A DNA stretch of 64,000 nucleotides from Pseudomonas sp. A34-9 (GCF_029543085.1 NZ_CP119967.1:4738501-4802500), one strand, 5' to 3'; positions 1 through 10,068 are shown, counted from the first letter of the stretch. A program made the numbers and translations. Notes: a model not told the origin generated them from the sequence alone.

Positions 1-3000
1 TTGAGGCTGCCTTTGTCGATTTCGGCTCCGAGCGCCACGGCTTCCTGCCCCTTAAAGAAATCTCCCGCGAGTACTTCAAGAAAGCCCCTGAAGGCCGCGT
101 CAACATCAAGGACGTCCTGAGCGAAGGCCAGGAAGTCATCGTTCAGGTCGAAAAAGAAGAACGTGGCAACAAGGGCGCAGCCCTGACCACCTTCATCAGC
201 CTGGCCGGTCGTTACCTCGTGCTGATGCCGAACAACCCGCGTGCCGGCGGGATCTCCCGTCGCATCGAAGGCGAAGAGCGCAACGAACTGCGTGAAGCGC
301 TGAACGGTCTGGTTGCGCCAGCCGACATGGGTCTGATCGTGCGCACTGCCGGCCTTGGCCGCAGCAGCGAAGAAATGCAGTGGGACCTCGACTACCTGCT
401 GCAACTGTGGACCGCCATCAAAGAAGCCTCGCTGGATCGCTCCGCGCCATTCCTGATCTACCAGGAAAGCAACGTGATCATCCGCGCCATCCGCGATTAC
501 CTGCGCCAGGACATCGGCGAAGTGCTGATCGACAGCGTTGAAGCCCAGGACGAAGCCCTGACCTTCATCCGCCAGGTGATGCCGCAGTACGCCAGCAAGA
601 TCAAGCTTTACGAAGACAGCGTGCCGCTGTTCAACCGTTTCCAGATCGAAAGCCAGATCGAGACCGCTTTCCAGCGCGTCGTTGAACTGCCTTCCGGCGG
701 CTCCATCGTTATCGATCCGACCGAAGCCCTGGTGTCCATCGACATCAACTCGGCGCGCGCCACCAAAGGCAGCGACATCGAAGAAACCGCCCTGCAGACC
801 AACCTTGAAGCCGCCGAAGAAATTGCCCGTCAGTTGCGCCTGCGCGACATCGGCGGCCTGATCGTCATCGACTTCATCGACATGACCCCTGCCAAGAACC
901 AGCGCGCCGTGGAAGAGAAAGTCCGCGAATGCCTGGAAGCCGACCGCGCTCGCGTGCAGATCGGTCGCATCTCGCGCTTCGGTTTGCTGGAAATGTCCCG
1001 TCAGCGCCTGCGTCCATCGCTGGGCGAAAGCAGCGGCATCGTCTGCCCGCGTTGCAACGGCACCGGCATCATCCGTGACGTGGAATCGCTGTCGCTGGCG
1101 ATCCTGCGCCTGATCGAAGAAGAAGCCCTGAAAGACCGCACTGCCGAAGTCCGTGCTCAGGTGCCGATCCCGGTCGCCGCGTTCCTGCTCAATGAAAAAC
1201 GCAACTCGATCACCAAGATCGAACTGCGCACCCGCGCCCGTATCGTCATTCTGCCGAACGATCACCTCGAAACGCCGCACTTCGAAGTTCAGCGTCTGCG
1301 TGACGACAGCCCGGAAGCCGCGACCAACCAGTCCAGCTACGAAATCGCTGCTGCCGCTGCCGAAGTTGAAGAAGTTCAGCCAGCCGCTGCGACCCGCACC
1401 CTGGTTCGCCAGGAAGCCGCAGTCAAGACTGCTCCGGCCCGCGCCAATGCTCCGGTTCCGACCGAAGTCGCCGCGCCTGCCGCTCCAGCACCGGCGCCAG
1501 TTGCCGCGCCAGAGCCAAGCCTGTTCAAAGGCCTGGTGAAATCGCTGGTCAGTCTGTTCGCCACCAAAGAAGAGCCAGCCGCTCCGGTTGTGGTTGAAAA
1601 ACCAGCCACCGAGCGTCCGGCTCGCAACGAAGAACGCCGCAACGGTCGTCAGCAGAGCCGCAACCGTAATGGTCGCCGCGATGAAGAGCGCAAGCCGCGT
1701 GAAGAACGTGCACCGCGTGAAGAACGCGCCCCACGTGAACCGCGTGAAGAGCGTCAGCCACGCGAAGCCCGTGAAGTCCGCGAGCCGCGTGAAGCCCGCA
1801 CCGAAGCGCCGGCAGCCCGCGAAGAGCGCGCACCACGTGCTCCGCGTGAAGAACGTGCGCCACGCGCACCACGCGAAGACCGCAAGCCACGTGGCGAGCG
1901 TGAAGAGCGTGTACGTGAACTGCGCGAGCCACTGGACGCCGCTCCAGTGACTGCAGACACCGCAGTGGTTACCGCTGAAGAGCGTCCGGCCCGTCAGCCA
2001 CGTGAAGAGCGCGCACCGCGTCCACCGCGTGAAGAGCGTCAGCCACGCGCCGAACAGGCCGCTGCTGCCGTCGCCGAAGAAGAACTGAACACCAACGAAG
2101 AGCAACTGCCGGAAGACGGTTCGGAGAGCGCCGAAGGCGATCGTCCACGTCGTCGCTCGCGTGGTCAGCGTCGTCGCAGCAACCGTCGTGAGCGTCAGCG
2201 TGACGCCAACGGCAACGTGATCGAAGGTTCGGAAGAATCCGAAGCCGGCGAAAACGCTGAAGGCCCAAGCACCGCCGATCTGTCTGCTGGCCTGGCTGTA
2301 ACCGCCGCCGTTGCCAGCACCGTGATCAGTGCTCCGGCAGAAGCACAAGCTCACGAGCAAGCCGAACGCGCCACCGCTGCTGTTCAGGAAACCGCTCCAG
2401 TGGAAGCGCCGGTTGTTGAAGCAACCACGCCGGTAGAAGTGGTTGCAGCTCCGGAAGTCGAAGTGGCACCGGTTCAGGAAACCCTGCCTCAGGTAGAACC
2501 AGCGCCAGTTGTGGTTGCCGAGCCGGTTGTCGAAACCGTCGCAGAAACCGTGACCGAAACCGTGCGTGAAGTTCGCGAAGAGCAGACCGCTTTCAACTGG
2601 GTTGCTGAACCAGCAGTCGCTGAAACACCTGCGCCTGTGGTTGAAGCACCGGTTGTTGAAAAGCCAGTGTTCGAAGCGCCGGTAGTTGAAGAAACCAAGG
2701 TTGCCGAGCCAGTGGTCGTTGCTGAACCAGCGCCAGTTGTCGAAGCTCCAGTGGTTGCCGAAGCGCCAGCACCGGTGGTTGAAGCACCGGCTCCGGTCAG
2801 CGCCCTGACGCCAAGCGGTCGCGCGCCAAACGATCCACGTGAAGTGCGTCGTCGCAAGCGTGAAGAAGAGCGTCTGCAGAAGGAAGCCGAACTGGCTGCC
2901 GCTGCTGCTCCGGTGGCTGACGTGGTCGAGGCAGCTCCTGCCCCGGTGACTGAAGAAGCCGTGGTTGAGTCGGTGATTGCTGAAGCACCACGCTCCGTTC

Positions 3001-3065
3001 AGGACGCGGTCGAGCAACACCAACATGCCGAGGAAAAAGAACACGAGCCTAAACCACTCGTGTAA
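1..3065 (+). CDS. rne: Ribonuclease E, 5' end outside the window
   Basis: Endoribonuclease and scaffold of the RNA degradosome, acting on mRNA, rRNA and tRNA precursors at the inner membrane. The reading frame is already open at base 3 with S1-domain sequence ([16 protein letters not shown]), so the start is upstream. The catalytic core shows VSIDINS (about 729-749) and DFIDM (about 870-884), which carry the metal-binding aspartates, then the zinc-link CPRCNGTG (about 1046-1070). A short hydrophobic/basic stretch, [15 protein letters not shown] (about 1518-1562), fits the membrane-targeting amphipathic helix. The long disordered tail holds many Arg/Glu repeats of REER type (1680-2060), an Arg-rich block (2140-2215), Ala/Pro/Val/Glu repeats, and an [14 protein letters not shown] block near the C-terminus. 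The stop at 3063 is followed by a terminator. Very sure of identity. Confidence 0.98.
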   Translation, partial: EAAFVDFGSERHGFLPLKEISREYFKKAPEGRVNIKDVLSEGQEVIVQVEKEERGNKGAALTTFISLAGRYLVLMPNNPRAGGISRRIEGEERNELREALNGLVAPADMGLIVRTAGLGRSSEEMQWDLDYLLQLWTAIKEASLDRSAPFLIYQESNVIIRAIRDYLRQDIGEVLIDSVEAQDEALTFIRQVMPQYASKIKLYEDSVPLFNRFQIESQIETAFQRVVELPSGGSIVIDPTEALVSIDINSARATKGSDIEETALQTNLEAAEEIARQLRLRDIGGLIVIDFIDMTPAKNQRAVEEKVRECLEADRARVQIGRISRFGLLEMSRQRLRPSLGESSGIVCPRCNGTGIIRDVESLSLAILRLIEEEALKDRTAEVRAQVPIPVAAFLLNEKRNSITKIELRTRARIVILPNDHLETPHFEVQRLRDDSPEAATNQSSYEIAAAAAEVEEVQPAAATRTLVRQEAAVKTAPARANAPVPTEVAAPAAPAPAPVAAPEPSLFKGLVKSLVSLFATKEEPAAPVVVEKPATERPARNEERRNGRQQSRNRNGRRDEERKPREERAPREERAPREPREERQPREAREVREPREARTEAPAAREERAPRAPREERAPRAPREDRKPRGEREERVRELREPLDAAPVTADTAVVTAEERPARQPREERAPRPPREERQPRAEQAAAAVAEEELNTNEEQLPEDGSESAEGDRPRRRSRGQRRRSNRRERQRDANGNVIEGSEESEAGENAEGPSTADLSAGLAVTAAVASTVISAPAEAQAHEQAERATAAVQETAPVEAPVVEATTPVEVVAAPEVEVAPVQETLPQVEPAPVVVAEPVVETVAETVTETVREVREEQTAFNWVAEPAVAETPAPVVEAPVVEKPVFEAPVVEETKVAEPVVVAEPAPVVEAPVVAEAPAPVVEAPAPVSALTPSGRAPNDPREVRRRKREEERLQKEAELAAAAAPVADVVEAAPAPVTEEAVVESVIAEAPRSVQDAVEQHQHAEEKEHEPKPLV

Positions 3066-3080
3066 TTTCCAAAGCCGTTA

Positions 3081-3118
3081 AAAAGCCCCGCCCGGTGAAA
3101 GCCTGGCGGGGCTTTTTT
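3081..3118 (+). terminator. Rho-independent terminator of rne
   Basis: GC-rich inverted repeat (AAAAGCCCCGCC / GGCGGGGCTTTTTT) with a run of T, 16 bases after the rne stop codon. Confidence 0.9.
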
Positions 3119-3137
3119 ATGCTGTTTAAAAGATCGA

Positions 3138-3211
3138 AAGATCGCAGCCTTCGGCAGCTCCTACATCGGAATACGATCACATGTAGGAGCTGCCGAAGGC
3201 TGCGATCTTTT
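3138..3211. repeat. REP pair, GTAGGAGCTGC class (REPIN-like)
   Basis: Two inverted copies of the unit ATGTAGGAGCTGCCGAAGGC plus TGCGATCTTTT, head to head with a short spacer. It lies between the convergent 3' ends of rne and the mocA-like gene. The same unit occurs near 15.4, 21.9, 33.4 and 37.4 kb. Confidence 0.9.
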
Positions 3212-3221
3212 GATCTTGCTG

Positions 3222-3812
3222 TTATTTGAAAATCAACGCCTGCGGTACATCGATATCCCACAACACCCCAGGATCATCCACCGCCACTTCCACCACCCTG
3301 CCCTGCTTGAACAACGGCCTCGCCCCGCGATCACCGTTCAACGCCTGCAACCCCGGACCAAACGAACGCCCAAACCCCACCGGATGACCAAACTCGCCAT
3401 CCTGCACCGGCACGCTCACCGCATCGTCAGCCATGGCCGCGACCACCCGCTCGATACTCGACGGCAAGATAAACGGCATGTCGCCAAGGACAATCAACCA
3501 GCCATCCGCATCCGCACAAGCGGCGACCCCGGCGGCAATGCTGTCACCCATTCCGGTCGATTCGATCGAGACAACGTCGCAGCCATAAGCCTGCGCCATG
3601 CGCATTGCCTGCGGCCGCGCCTCGGTCGTCACCAGCACGCGCGTGTCGAGGCTGGCCGGCAGATTCACCAGCACCTGCTCAATCACCGAGCGCACCGCGC
3701 CATCCCGCCCGGTGCAGTCCGCCAGCAACTTGTCCTTATCGGCACCCGCCACCTGGCGAAAGCGGCTGCCCTCACCCGCCGCCAGCACAATCACTGCAAT
3801 GGATCGACTCAT
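3222..3812 (-). CDS. MocA/MobA-like molybdopterin nucleotidyltransferase
   Basis: Predicted NTP transferase of 196 residues. The N-terminus VIVLAAGEGSRF (residues 8-19) is the nucleotide-binding signature LAAGxGxRF, and KDKLLAD follows as the usual conserved lysine region. GDMPFI carries the metal-binding aspartate. The family attaches CMP or GMP to molybdopterin. Placement directly after xdhC (4-base ATGA overlap) in a molybdo-hydroxylase operon points to the CTP-specific MocA role, making the dinucleotide cofactor for the adjacent IorAB-like enzyme. CTP rather than GTP use is inferred from context only. Confidence 0.85.
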   Translation of the reverse strand: MSRSIAVIVLAAGEGSRFRQVAGADKDKLLADCTGRDGAVRSVIEQVLVNLPASLDTRVLVTTEARPQAMRMAQAYGCDVVSIESTGMGDSIAAGVAACADADGWLIVLGDMPFILPSSIERVVAAMADDAVSVPVQDGEFGHPVGFGRSFGPGLQALNGDRGARPLFKQGRVVEVAVDDPGVLWDIDVPQALIFK

Positions 3813-4789
3813 GCGCCCTCCAGTGTCTTCTTCTGTTTCAACGCGACGCCGTTCTTGATCGCGACGATTTCCGCCAGCAAGGACAAGGCAATCTCCGCCG
3901 GCGAATGACTGCCGATGTGCAGACCGATCGGGCCGTGCAAACGATCAATAGCCGCTGCTGACAAGCCTAGCTGAGCCAGATTTTCCCGACGCTTCTGGCT
4001 GTTGACCCGCGAACCGAGGGCGCCGACATAAAAGGCTGGCGAATCCAGCGCCGTCAGCAGCGCCATGTCATCCAGACGCGGATCATGAGTCAGCGCGACA
4101 ATCGCTGTGCGCTCATCGGTCTGGATGCTCAGCACCGCGTCATCCGGCATGCCCGGGACGAAACGGCCGTGATGCTCCTCCCAACCGTAGACAAACTCAG
4201 TGCGCGGATCGCAGATCAGCACCTCGAAATCCAGCAGCCGCGCCATGTCGGCGACGTAGCGCGACAACTGCCCGGCACCGATCAATAGCAGACGCCAGCG
4301 CGGCCCGTAGATTGCGCGCAGATTTTTGCCATCGAACGCCAGCGAATCGGTTTTGCTCGCCGTCGTCAAAACCACTTCACCCGTGTCGATGCTCAACTCG
4401 CGCGCGACGATTTCGTGAGCTTCGCAACGGGCCAGTAATTCGGCCACCCATGCCGGATCACCGACGCGCTCTTCGGTCAGCCGCAGCGTACCGCCGCAAG
4501 GCAGACCAAAGCGCGCCGCCTCCTCTCGCGTGACGCCGTAAGTAATCAACTGCACCGGCGGCCCGTCGGTGGCGATCCGGCCGTCGTGCAGGCGGGCAAT
4601 CAAGTCATCCTCGACACACCCGCCCGACACCGAACCGATCACCACGCCATCCTCGCGCAACGCCAGCATGGCGCCGGGCGCCCGGGGCGCGGTGCCCCAG
4701 GTTTGCACCACGGTGAACAGCACCACCCGCTGCCCGGCGCGGCGCCATTCGAGCACGCTGCGCAGAACGTTAAGATCGACGCTGTCCAT
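3809..4789 (-). CDS. XdhC family molybdoenzyme maturation chaperone
   Basis: 326 residues. The XdhC/CoxF N-terminal domain covers about residues 10-80 (TWGTAPRAPGAMLALREDG, SGGCVEDDL). The C-terminal Rossmann-like domain begins near LLLIGAGQLSRYVADMA, continues through VLICDPR, and includes HDPRLDDMALLTAL and YVGALGSR. XdhC proteins bind molybdenum cofactor and promote its sulfuration and insertion into xanthine-oxidase-family enzymes. The start overlaps the stop of the upstream iorB-like gene (TGATG), and the end overlaps the mocA-like gene, so the four genes form one translationally coupled unit. Confidence 0.93.
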   Translation of the reverse strand: MDSVDLNVLRSVLEWRRAGQRVVLFTVVQTWGTAPRAPGAMLALREDGVVIGSVSGGCVEDDLIARLHDGRIATDGPPVQLITYGVTREEAARFGLPCGGTLRLTEERVGDPAWVAELLARCEAHEIVARELSIDTGEVVLTTASKTDSLAFDGKNLRAIYGPRWRLLLIGAGQLSRYVADMARLLDFEVLICDPRTEFVYGWEEHHGRFVPGMPDDAVLSIQTDERTAIVALTHDPRLDDMALLTALDSPAFYVGALGSRVNSQKRRENLAQLGLSAAAIDRLHGPIGLHIGSHSPAEIALSLLAEIVAIKNGVALKQKKTLEGA

Positions 4790-7110
4790 CAGGCGTCTGC
4801 CTTCTGCCAGCCCTGCAATTGATAACGCACCGGCAGATTGCGAATACGCTTGCCGGTGGCGGCGAAGATCGCGTTACACAAGGCCGGGGCAATTGGCGGT
4901 ACGCCCGGCTCGCCGACGCCGCCCAAGGGTACGTCGCCCGGCGGTGTCACCAGATGCACGGCAACGTCCTTGGGCGCCAGCGACATGCGCGCCACTTCGT
5001 ACATGTGGAAGTTGTCCTGCTGCACCTTGCCGTCCTTGAAGCTGATTTCACCCAGCACCGCATTACCAAGGCCCATCACACAAGCACCCTCGAACTGCGA
5101 GCGAATGCGCTCGGGGTTGATCTGCGGCCCGCAGTCCACGGCAATGTCCGCCTTATGCACGATCAGCGTGCCGTCGCCCTTGACCTCGACCTCGATCACC
5201 GCCGCCACGTAAGTGACGAAGCTGTAATGCACCGCCAGGCCAAGACCACGCCCCTCGGGCAGCTTGCGCCCCCAACCGGCAGCCTTGGCGGCGGTTTCCA
5301 GCACGGTGCGCATGCGCCCGGTATCGATCGGATAACGCTCAGGAGATTCACCGTAGTTCCACTCCTCGCTCAACGTGCGCGGGTCGATCTGGCGATCCGG
5401 GCCGAGCAGTTTGATCTGGTACTTGAGCGGATCTTCGCCGGCCTTGTGCGCCAGTTCATCGACGAAACTCTGGATCGCGAAACCATGGGGAATGTTCGAC
5501 ACCGAGCGATACCAGCCGACCCGCGTGTGCACGGTGGCCTCAGGGTTTTCCAGGCGCACATTGGGAATCGCGTAAGCCATGTTGGTAAAGCCCATGCCCA
5601 GTTCGAACGCGGCTTCATGGTTCATGCCCGGCGCGAACAGCGCGGTGATGCTCGGCGCCACAGTGCGATGCAGCCAGCCGGAGGGCATGCCGTCCTTGCC
5701 CACACCTGCCTTCAGATATTCGGCAGACACGGTGTGGAAATACGAGTTGTGGATGTCGTCTTCACGCGTCCACTGCACCCGCACTGCTTTACCCGGAAAC
5801 TCCTTGGCGAGGATCGCCGCCTCGACGACGAAGTCCGGCTTGGATTTACGCCCGAAACCGCCGCCGAGCAGCGTGACATTGAAGGTGACGTTGTCGAACG
5901 GCAACCCAAGACGCTCGGCAATGCGTTCACGGGTGACTTGTGGCGCCTGACTCGGTGCCCACGCTTCGCAAACGCCGTCCTTGTAGCGGGCGATGGCGAC
6001 CATTGGTTCCATTGGCGCCTGGGCCAGATGCGGTAAATAGTAGGAAGCTTCGAGGGTACTGGCAGCACCGCTCAGGGCCTTATCGATATCACCGGTGTTG
6101 CGCACCACTTTGCCGGGCTTCAGCGACGCGGCTTCGAGTTCCTTGCGATAGGCGATCGAGTCATAACTGGCATTCGGCCCATCGTCCCATTCAATTTTCA
6201 GCGCTTCGCGGCCCTTGATCGCCGCCCAGGTATTGCTGGCCACCACGGCCACGCCGCCCAATGGCTGAAACTCCGAAGGCAGTGGACGGCTTTCGATCTG
6301 GATGACTTTGACTACGCCGGGGACTTTCAGCGCGGCGCTGTCGTCCAGCGATTTGACCTTGCCGCCGTACACCGCCGGGCGGGCGATGGTCGCGTACAAC
6401 ATGCCATCGAAATGCACATCGGCGCCGTACACCGCACGACCGTTGACGATGTCATCGCCGTCGATGGCCTTGCTGCCTTCCTTGCCGATGTAGCGAAACG
6501 CCGACGGTTGCTTGAGACGCAATCTGTCCCGTGCCGGTACTGCCAATGCACTGGCTGCGGCGGCGAGCTCGCCATAGCCCAGCTCACGACCGGACGGCTG
6601 GTGAATCACCTTGTGCAACTGCGCGTGGCATTCGCCCACAGGCACTTTCCACTGCGCGGCGGCGGCCTGCTCGAGCATGGTCCGCGCGGCAGCGCCACAA
6701 CGCCGCATCGGCTCGTACCAGTGCCGCATGCTGCGCGAACCGTCGGTGTCCTGGTTGCCGAAACGCACCTCATCGCCCGGCGCCTGCTGCACCGTGACGC
6801 GCGCCCAATCGGCCTCCAGCTCATCAGCGACAACCATGGTCAGACTGGTGCGCACGCCCTGGCCCATTTCCGAACGGTTGCACACAACGGTGACCGTGCC
6901 GTCGGCGGCGATGCTGACGTAGACCTTCGGATCATCGATCCAGCCATTGGGCATGCCATCGGCGCCGAACTGCTTCGGTTTGTCTTCAGCCAACGCATCC
7001 TGCCAACCCCAACTCGCCGCCAATACCAGTGCGCCGGTGGCGCCGACGCCTTTGAGGAAACCGCGACGACTGAGGTTGCTCAGGGCGAAATCATTCGGAA
7101 GGCGACTCAT
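4789..7110 (-). CDS. Molybdopterin-binding subunit of an aldehyde/isoquinoline-type oxidoreductase (IorB-like)
   Basis: 773 residues from the ATG at 7110, which has a strong AAGGAGG site and overlaps the upstream gene by ATGA; the frame stays open further upstream but that is not coding. The N-terminus has a twin-arginine signal, SRRGFLKG at residues 14-21, followed by a hydrophobic stretch ending ASWGWQDALA, so the complex is probably exported folded to the periplasm. MGQGVRTSL, LLGGGFGRKSKPDFV and GGVGEPGVPPIAPALCNAI match the cofactor loops and the catalytic glutamate of the xanthine oxidase family. It pairs with the 2Fe-2S subunit encoded just upstream. The substrate is unknown; an aldehyde or N-heterocycle is possible. 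Confidence 0.93.
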   Translation of the reverse strand: MSRLPNDFALSNLSRRGFLKGVGATGALVLAASWGWQDALAEDKPKQFGADGMPNGWIDDPKVYVSIAADGTVTVVCNRSEMGQGVRTSLTMVVADELEADWARVTVQQAPGDEVRFGNQDTDGSRSMRHWYEPMRRCGAAARTMLEQAAAAQWKVPVGECHAQLHKVIHQPSGRELGYGELAAAASALAVPARDRLRLKQPSAFRYIGKEGSKAIDGDDIVNGRAVYGADVHFDGMLYATIARPAVYGGKVKSLDDSAALKVPGVVKVIQIESRPLPSEFQPLGGVAVVASNTWAAIKGREALKIEWDDGPNASYDSIAYRKELEAASLKPGKVVRNTGDIDKALSGAASTLEASYYLPHLAQAPMEPMVAIARYKDGVCEAWAPSQAPQVTRERIAERLGLPFDNVTFNVTLLGGGFGRKSKPDFVVEAAILAKEFPGKAVRVQWTREDDIHNSYFHTVSAEYLKAGVGKDGMPSGWLHRTVAPSITALFAPGMNHEAAFELGMGFTNMAYAIPNVRLENPEATVHTRVGWYRSVSNIPHGFAIQSFVDELAHKAGEDPLKYQIKLLGPDRQIDPRTLSEEWNYGESPERYPIDTGRMRTVLETAAKAAGWGRKLPEGRGLGLAVHYSFVTYVAAVIEVEVKGDGTLIVHKADIAVDCGPQINPERIRSQFEGACVMGLGNAVLGEISFKDGKVQQDNFHMYEVARMSLAPKDVAVHLVTPPGDVPLGGVGEPGVPPIAPALCNAIFAATGKRIRNLPVRYQLQGWQKADA

Positions 7111-7577
7111 GCCTTGGCCTCCTTCAAGTGAGTGGAAGCCTGACGAATCGCGGTTTTGATTCGGTTGTAGGTGCCGCAGCGACAAATATTGCCGACCATG
7201 GCTTCTTCGATCTGCTCGTCGCTCGGGTTCGGGTGGGTCTTGAGCAACGCCGTGGCCGACATGATCTGCCCACCCTGACAGAAACCGCATTGCGCGACCG
7301 CGCTGTCGAGCCAGGCTTGCTGGACTACCTGACCCACCGGGTCGGCGTGCAGGTTGTCGATGGTGGTGACGTTCTGGCCGACCACCGTGCCGATCGGCGT
7401 GATGCAACTGCGCGCCGGCAAACCGTCGATGTGAATGGTGCACGCGCCACACAGGCCCATGCCGCAGCCGAATTTGGTGCCGTTGTAACCAGCAACGTCG
7501 CGGATCGCCCAGAGCAGCGGCATGTCTTCCGTAACATCGAGTGAATGGTCTTGGCCATTGAGTTTCAGGGTAATCAT
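7107..7577 (-). CDS. 2Fe-2S subunit of an isoquinoline-1-oxidoreductase-type enzyme (IorA-like)
   Basis: 156 residues, the small electron-transfer subunit of the adjacent molybdoenzyme. The N-terminal plant-type ferredoxin domain has CGMGLCGACTIHIDG and PARSC. The C-terminal [2Fe-2S] domain has CGFCQGGQIM and ICRCGTYNRI. There is no separate FAD subunit in the operon, as is usual for the Ior type with a cytochrome acceptor. The start is ATG at 7577; an in-frame GTG lies two codons earlier at 7583 and neither has a clear ribosome-binding site. First gene of the iorA-iorB-xdhC-mocA unit. Confidence 0.93.
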   Translation of the reverse strand: MITLKLNGQDHSLDVTEDMPLLWAIRDVAGYNGTKFGCGMGLCGACTIHIDGLPARSCITPIGTVVGQNVTTIDNLHADPVGQVVQQAWLDSAVAQCGFCQGGQIMSATALLKTHPNPSDEQIEEAMVGNICRCGTYNRIKTAIRQASTHLKEAKA

Positions 7578-7762
7578 GGGCACGCCCGCATATTTTTGGT
7601 GGTTATGGGGTCGAGCAATCTGCCGCCGTTGAATCGGCGGTGGTTCACGCAGATCGACTCAGGCTAATGAGGCTCTCTTGTGCCGACGCGAACGTCTGCA
7701 CCGGGCCTTTGGTGGAGCAAATGACGGTTATCGTTAGCTCGCTTAGTTAACCCAGCGTTAAC

Positions 7763-7800
7763 AAAAAAGCCCTGCACTTTTTCATCAGTGCAGGGCTCTG
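7763..7800 (-). terminator. Terminator of the exbB-murB operon
   Basis: On the minus strand, AGAGCCCTGCACTGATG continues into the matching arm AGTGCAGGGCTTTTTTG. The hairpin with T-run starts 24 bases after the murB stop. Confidence 0.9.
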
Positions 7801-7823
7801 GATGGCGCTTGGAAAGCGTAGCC

Positions 7824-8843
7824 TCAATAGCGGTTGGGCTCCATTTCCAGGTCGACATTGAAACGTTCTGCAATGTCTTTCTGGATACGTTGCGCAAGAT
7901 CGAACAATTGCAGCCCGGTCGCGGCGCCGTAATTGACCAGCACCAGCGCCTGAAGTTTATGCACACCGGCATCGGCTTCGCGGAAGCCTTTCCAGCCGGC
8001 ACGCTCGATCAGCCAACCTGCCGCCAGCTTCATCTGCCCGTCCGGTTGCGCATAAGCCACCACATCCGGATGCTGTGCCTTGATCTGCGCGACGATGGCC
8101 GCCGACACCAGCGGATTCTTGAAGAAGCTGCCGGCATTGCCAAGCACCGCAGGGTCCGGCAGTTTTTCACTGCGGATGCTGCAAATCGCGCGACTGACGT
8201 CGGTGGCTGTCGGCTGCTCGATCCCCTGCTCGGTCAGGCGCTGACGCACCGGACCGTATTCCAGATGCAGATGCGCGACGCGATCCAGTTTGAAGCGCAC
8301 GCGCAGAATCAGCCAACGCCCAGGCTGCTGTTTGAACAGGCTGTCGCGGTAGGCAAAGTTGCATTCTTCGAGGCTGAAGTCGCGCAGCTCGCCGGTCTGG
8401 CGATCCAGCGCGGTCAATCCGGCAAACACATCCTTGATCTCGACGCCGTAAGCGCCGATGTTCTGCATCGGTGCCGCGCCGACAGTGCCGGGAATCAGAC
8501 TGAGGTTTTCCAGTCCGCAAAAGCCCAGCGCCAATGTGTGCTGGACAAACGGATGCCACGGCTCGCCCGCTTCCGCCTCAATCACCACACGGTTACCGTC
8601 ATCGCTGATCACCCGAATCCCGCGCGTTGCCATGCGCAGCACCAGCGCCGGAATATCAGCGGTCAGCAGCAAGTTGCTGCCACCGCCGATCACCAGTAAC
8701 GGCACCTCGTGAGCCGTGGCATACGCCAACGCTTCACGAACATCGGCATCGTTATGGGCTTCGGCGAACAGTTGCGCGCGAACATCGACGCCAAAACTGT
8801 TGAACGGTTTCAGGGAAACCTGGGGTTGCACCTGCAAACTCAT
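7824..8843 (-). CDS. murB: UDP-N-acetylenolpyruvoylglucosamine reductase
   Basis: FAD enzyme reducing UDP-GlcNAc-enolpyruvate to UDP-MurNAc with NADPH, the second committed step of peptidoglycan precursor synthesis in the cytoplasm. 339 residues, the usual Pseudomonas length. FAD-binding sequence PLLVIGGGSNLLLT is near residues 49-62. IPGTVGAAPMQNIGAYG is conserved. AYRDSLFK marks the type I tyrosine loop, and GSFFKNP contains the catalytic serine. It overlaps the upstream phosphatase gene by ATGA and is the last gene of the envelope operon. Confidence 0.98.
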   Translation of the reverse strand: MSLQVQPQVSLKPFNSFGVDVRAQLFAEAHNDADVREALAYATAHEVPLLVIGGGSNLLLTADIPALVLRMATRGIRVISDDGNRVVIEAEAGEPWHPFVQHTLALGFCGLENLSLIPGTVGAAPMQNIGAYGVEIKDVFAGLTALDRQTGELRDFSLEECNFAYRDSLFKQQPGRWLILRVRFKLDRVAHLHLEYGPVRQRLTEQGIEQPTATDVSRAICSIRSEKLPDPAVLGNAGSFFKNPLVSAAIVAQIKAQHPDVVAYAQPDGQMKLAAGWLIERAGWKGFREADAGVHKLQALVLVNYGAATGLQLFDLAQRIQKDIAERFNVDLEMEPNRY

Positions 8844-9304
8844 AACCGGCCCTTCACTTCGATCAACAGTTGGTCGCAGGCCGCTTCGATCAGGTCCAGC
8901 ACCTGCTCGAAACCCTGATCGCCGTCGTAATAGGGATCCGGCACTTCATCGACCAACCCGGCATAACGGCGCAGGAACAGATCCAGTTCAGCCTTGCCGG
9001 TGGACGGTTGCAGCGCCTTGAGGTTGCGCAGGTTGCTGTTGTCCATCGCCAGGATCAGGTCGTAACTGGCGAAATCGGCTCGGCTGACCTGCTGCGCGCG
9101 TTGCGCCGACAGGTCATAACCGCGCACTTTGGCAGCGGCCTGGCTGCGTTTGTCCGGCGGATTGCCCACGTGCCAATCGCCTGTGCCGGCGGAGGCCACT
9201 TCGACCTGATCCGCCAGCCCCGCTTCACGCAGTTTGTGGCGTAATACGCCCTCGGCCGTGGGCGAACGGCAAATATTGCCCAGGCACACAAACAGAACGC
9301 GCAT
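8840..9304 (-). CDS. Low molecular weight protein-tyrosine phosphatase
   Basis: 154 residues. The P-loop VCLGNICRSPTAEGV (residues 6-20) has the CX5R-S signature, and VPDPYYDG near the C-terminus supplies the general-acid aspartate. The family dephosphorylates protein tyrosines, often on polysaccharide tyrosine kinases; the substrate here is not evident. The gene lies between kdsB (TGATG overlap) and murB (ATGA overlap), so it is translated with envelope-synthesis genes. Confidence 0.95.
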   Translation of the reverse strand: MRVLFVCLGNICRSPTAEGVLRHKLREAGLADQVEVASAGTGDWHVGNPPDKRSQAAAKVRGYDLSAQRAQQVSRADFASYDLILAMDNSNLRNLKALQPSTGKAELDLFLRRYAGLVDEVPDPYYDGDQGFEQVLDLIEAACDQLLIEVKGRL

Positions 9305-10068
9305 CAGGCCTCCAGCAGGCGACGAACGCGCTCGAGGTCTTCAACGGTGTCGACGCCGGTTGGCGGCGCAATCAGCGCGTCGGCGACGTGAATCCGCACG
9401 CCATGCCACAGGGCACGCAGTTGCTCGAGGGATTCAGTGTTTTCCAGCCAGCACGGCCCCCAGCTCACGAAGTCCTGAAGGAAACCGGCGCGGTAGGCAT
9501 AAATGCCGATATGGCGACGGTAAGGCACGCCTTCGGGCAATTGCTCGCGGCTCTTGGCGAAGGCATCGCGTGCCCACGGCAAGGTTGCACGGCTGAAGGT
9601 CAGCGCCAGACCATTGAGGTCGCTGACGACCTTGACCACGTTCGAATTGAACAGGGTGTCCACGTCCTCAATCGGCTCGGCCAGCGTGGCCATGCGCGCT
9701 TCGGTGTGGGCAGCCAGATTGGCAGCGACCTGATCGATCACGCTCGGTGGAATCAGTGGCTCATCACCCTGCACGTTGACCACGATCGCGTCAGGCTCAA
9801 GGCCCAGTTTCGCGGCGACTTCGGCCAGACGATCGGTGCCGGAATTGTGATCTTCACGGGTCAGCACCACTTCGGCGCCAAAAGCCTTGCAGGCCTCGAC
9901 GATGCGCGCATCGTCAGTCGCCACCACCACGCGGCTGGCGCTGCTTTTGCTCGCCTGTTCCCAGACGTGCTGGATCATCGGCTTGCCGGCGATGTCCAGC
10001 AGCGGTTTGCCCGGTAGACGGGTCGAGGCGAAACGTGACGGGATGACAACGGTGAAGGCAGTGGTCAT
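9304..10068 (-). CDS. kdsB: 3-deoxy-manno-octulosonate cytidylyltransferase
   Basis: 254 residues. It activates KDO as CMP-KDO for the inner core of lipopolysaccharide. N-terminal [20 protein letters not shown] (residues 7-26) is the CTP-binding signature, followed by [10 protein letters not shown] with metal- and substrate-binding residues and [17 protein letters not shown]. It overlaps the Trm112-like gene upstream by ATGA and the phosphatase gene downstream by TGATG. With lpxK in the same operon it links KDO activation to lipid A phosphorylation. Confidence 0.98.
   Translation of the reverse strand: MTTAFTVVIPSRFASTRLPGKPLLDIAGKPMIQHVWEQASKSSASRVVVATDDARIVEACKAFGAEVVLTREDHNSGTDRLAEVAAKLGLEPDAIVVNVQGDEPLIPPSVIDQVAANLAAHTEARMATLAEPIEDVDTLFNSNVVKVVSDLNGLALTFSRATLPWARDAFAKSREQLPEGVPYRRHIGIYAYRAGFLQDFVSWGPCWLENTESLEQLRALWHGVRIHVADALIAPPTGVDTVEDLERVRRLLEA

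Noticed and set aside
1680..2060. Regular short repeats that could suggest a CRISPR array
   Set aside because: The units are in frame inside rne, have no spacers and encode Arg/Glu repeats.
3222..7577. True xanthine dehydrogenase operon
   Set aside because: No FAD subunit and the Mo subunit has a Tat signal and Ior-type layout, unlike XdhAB.
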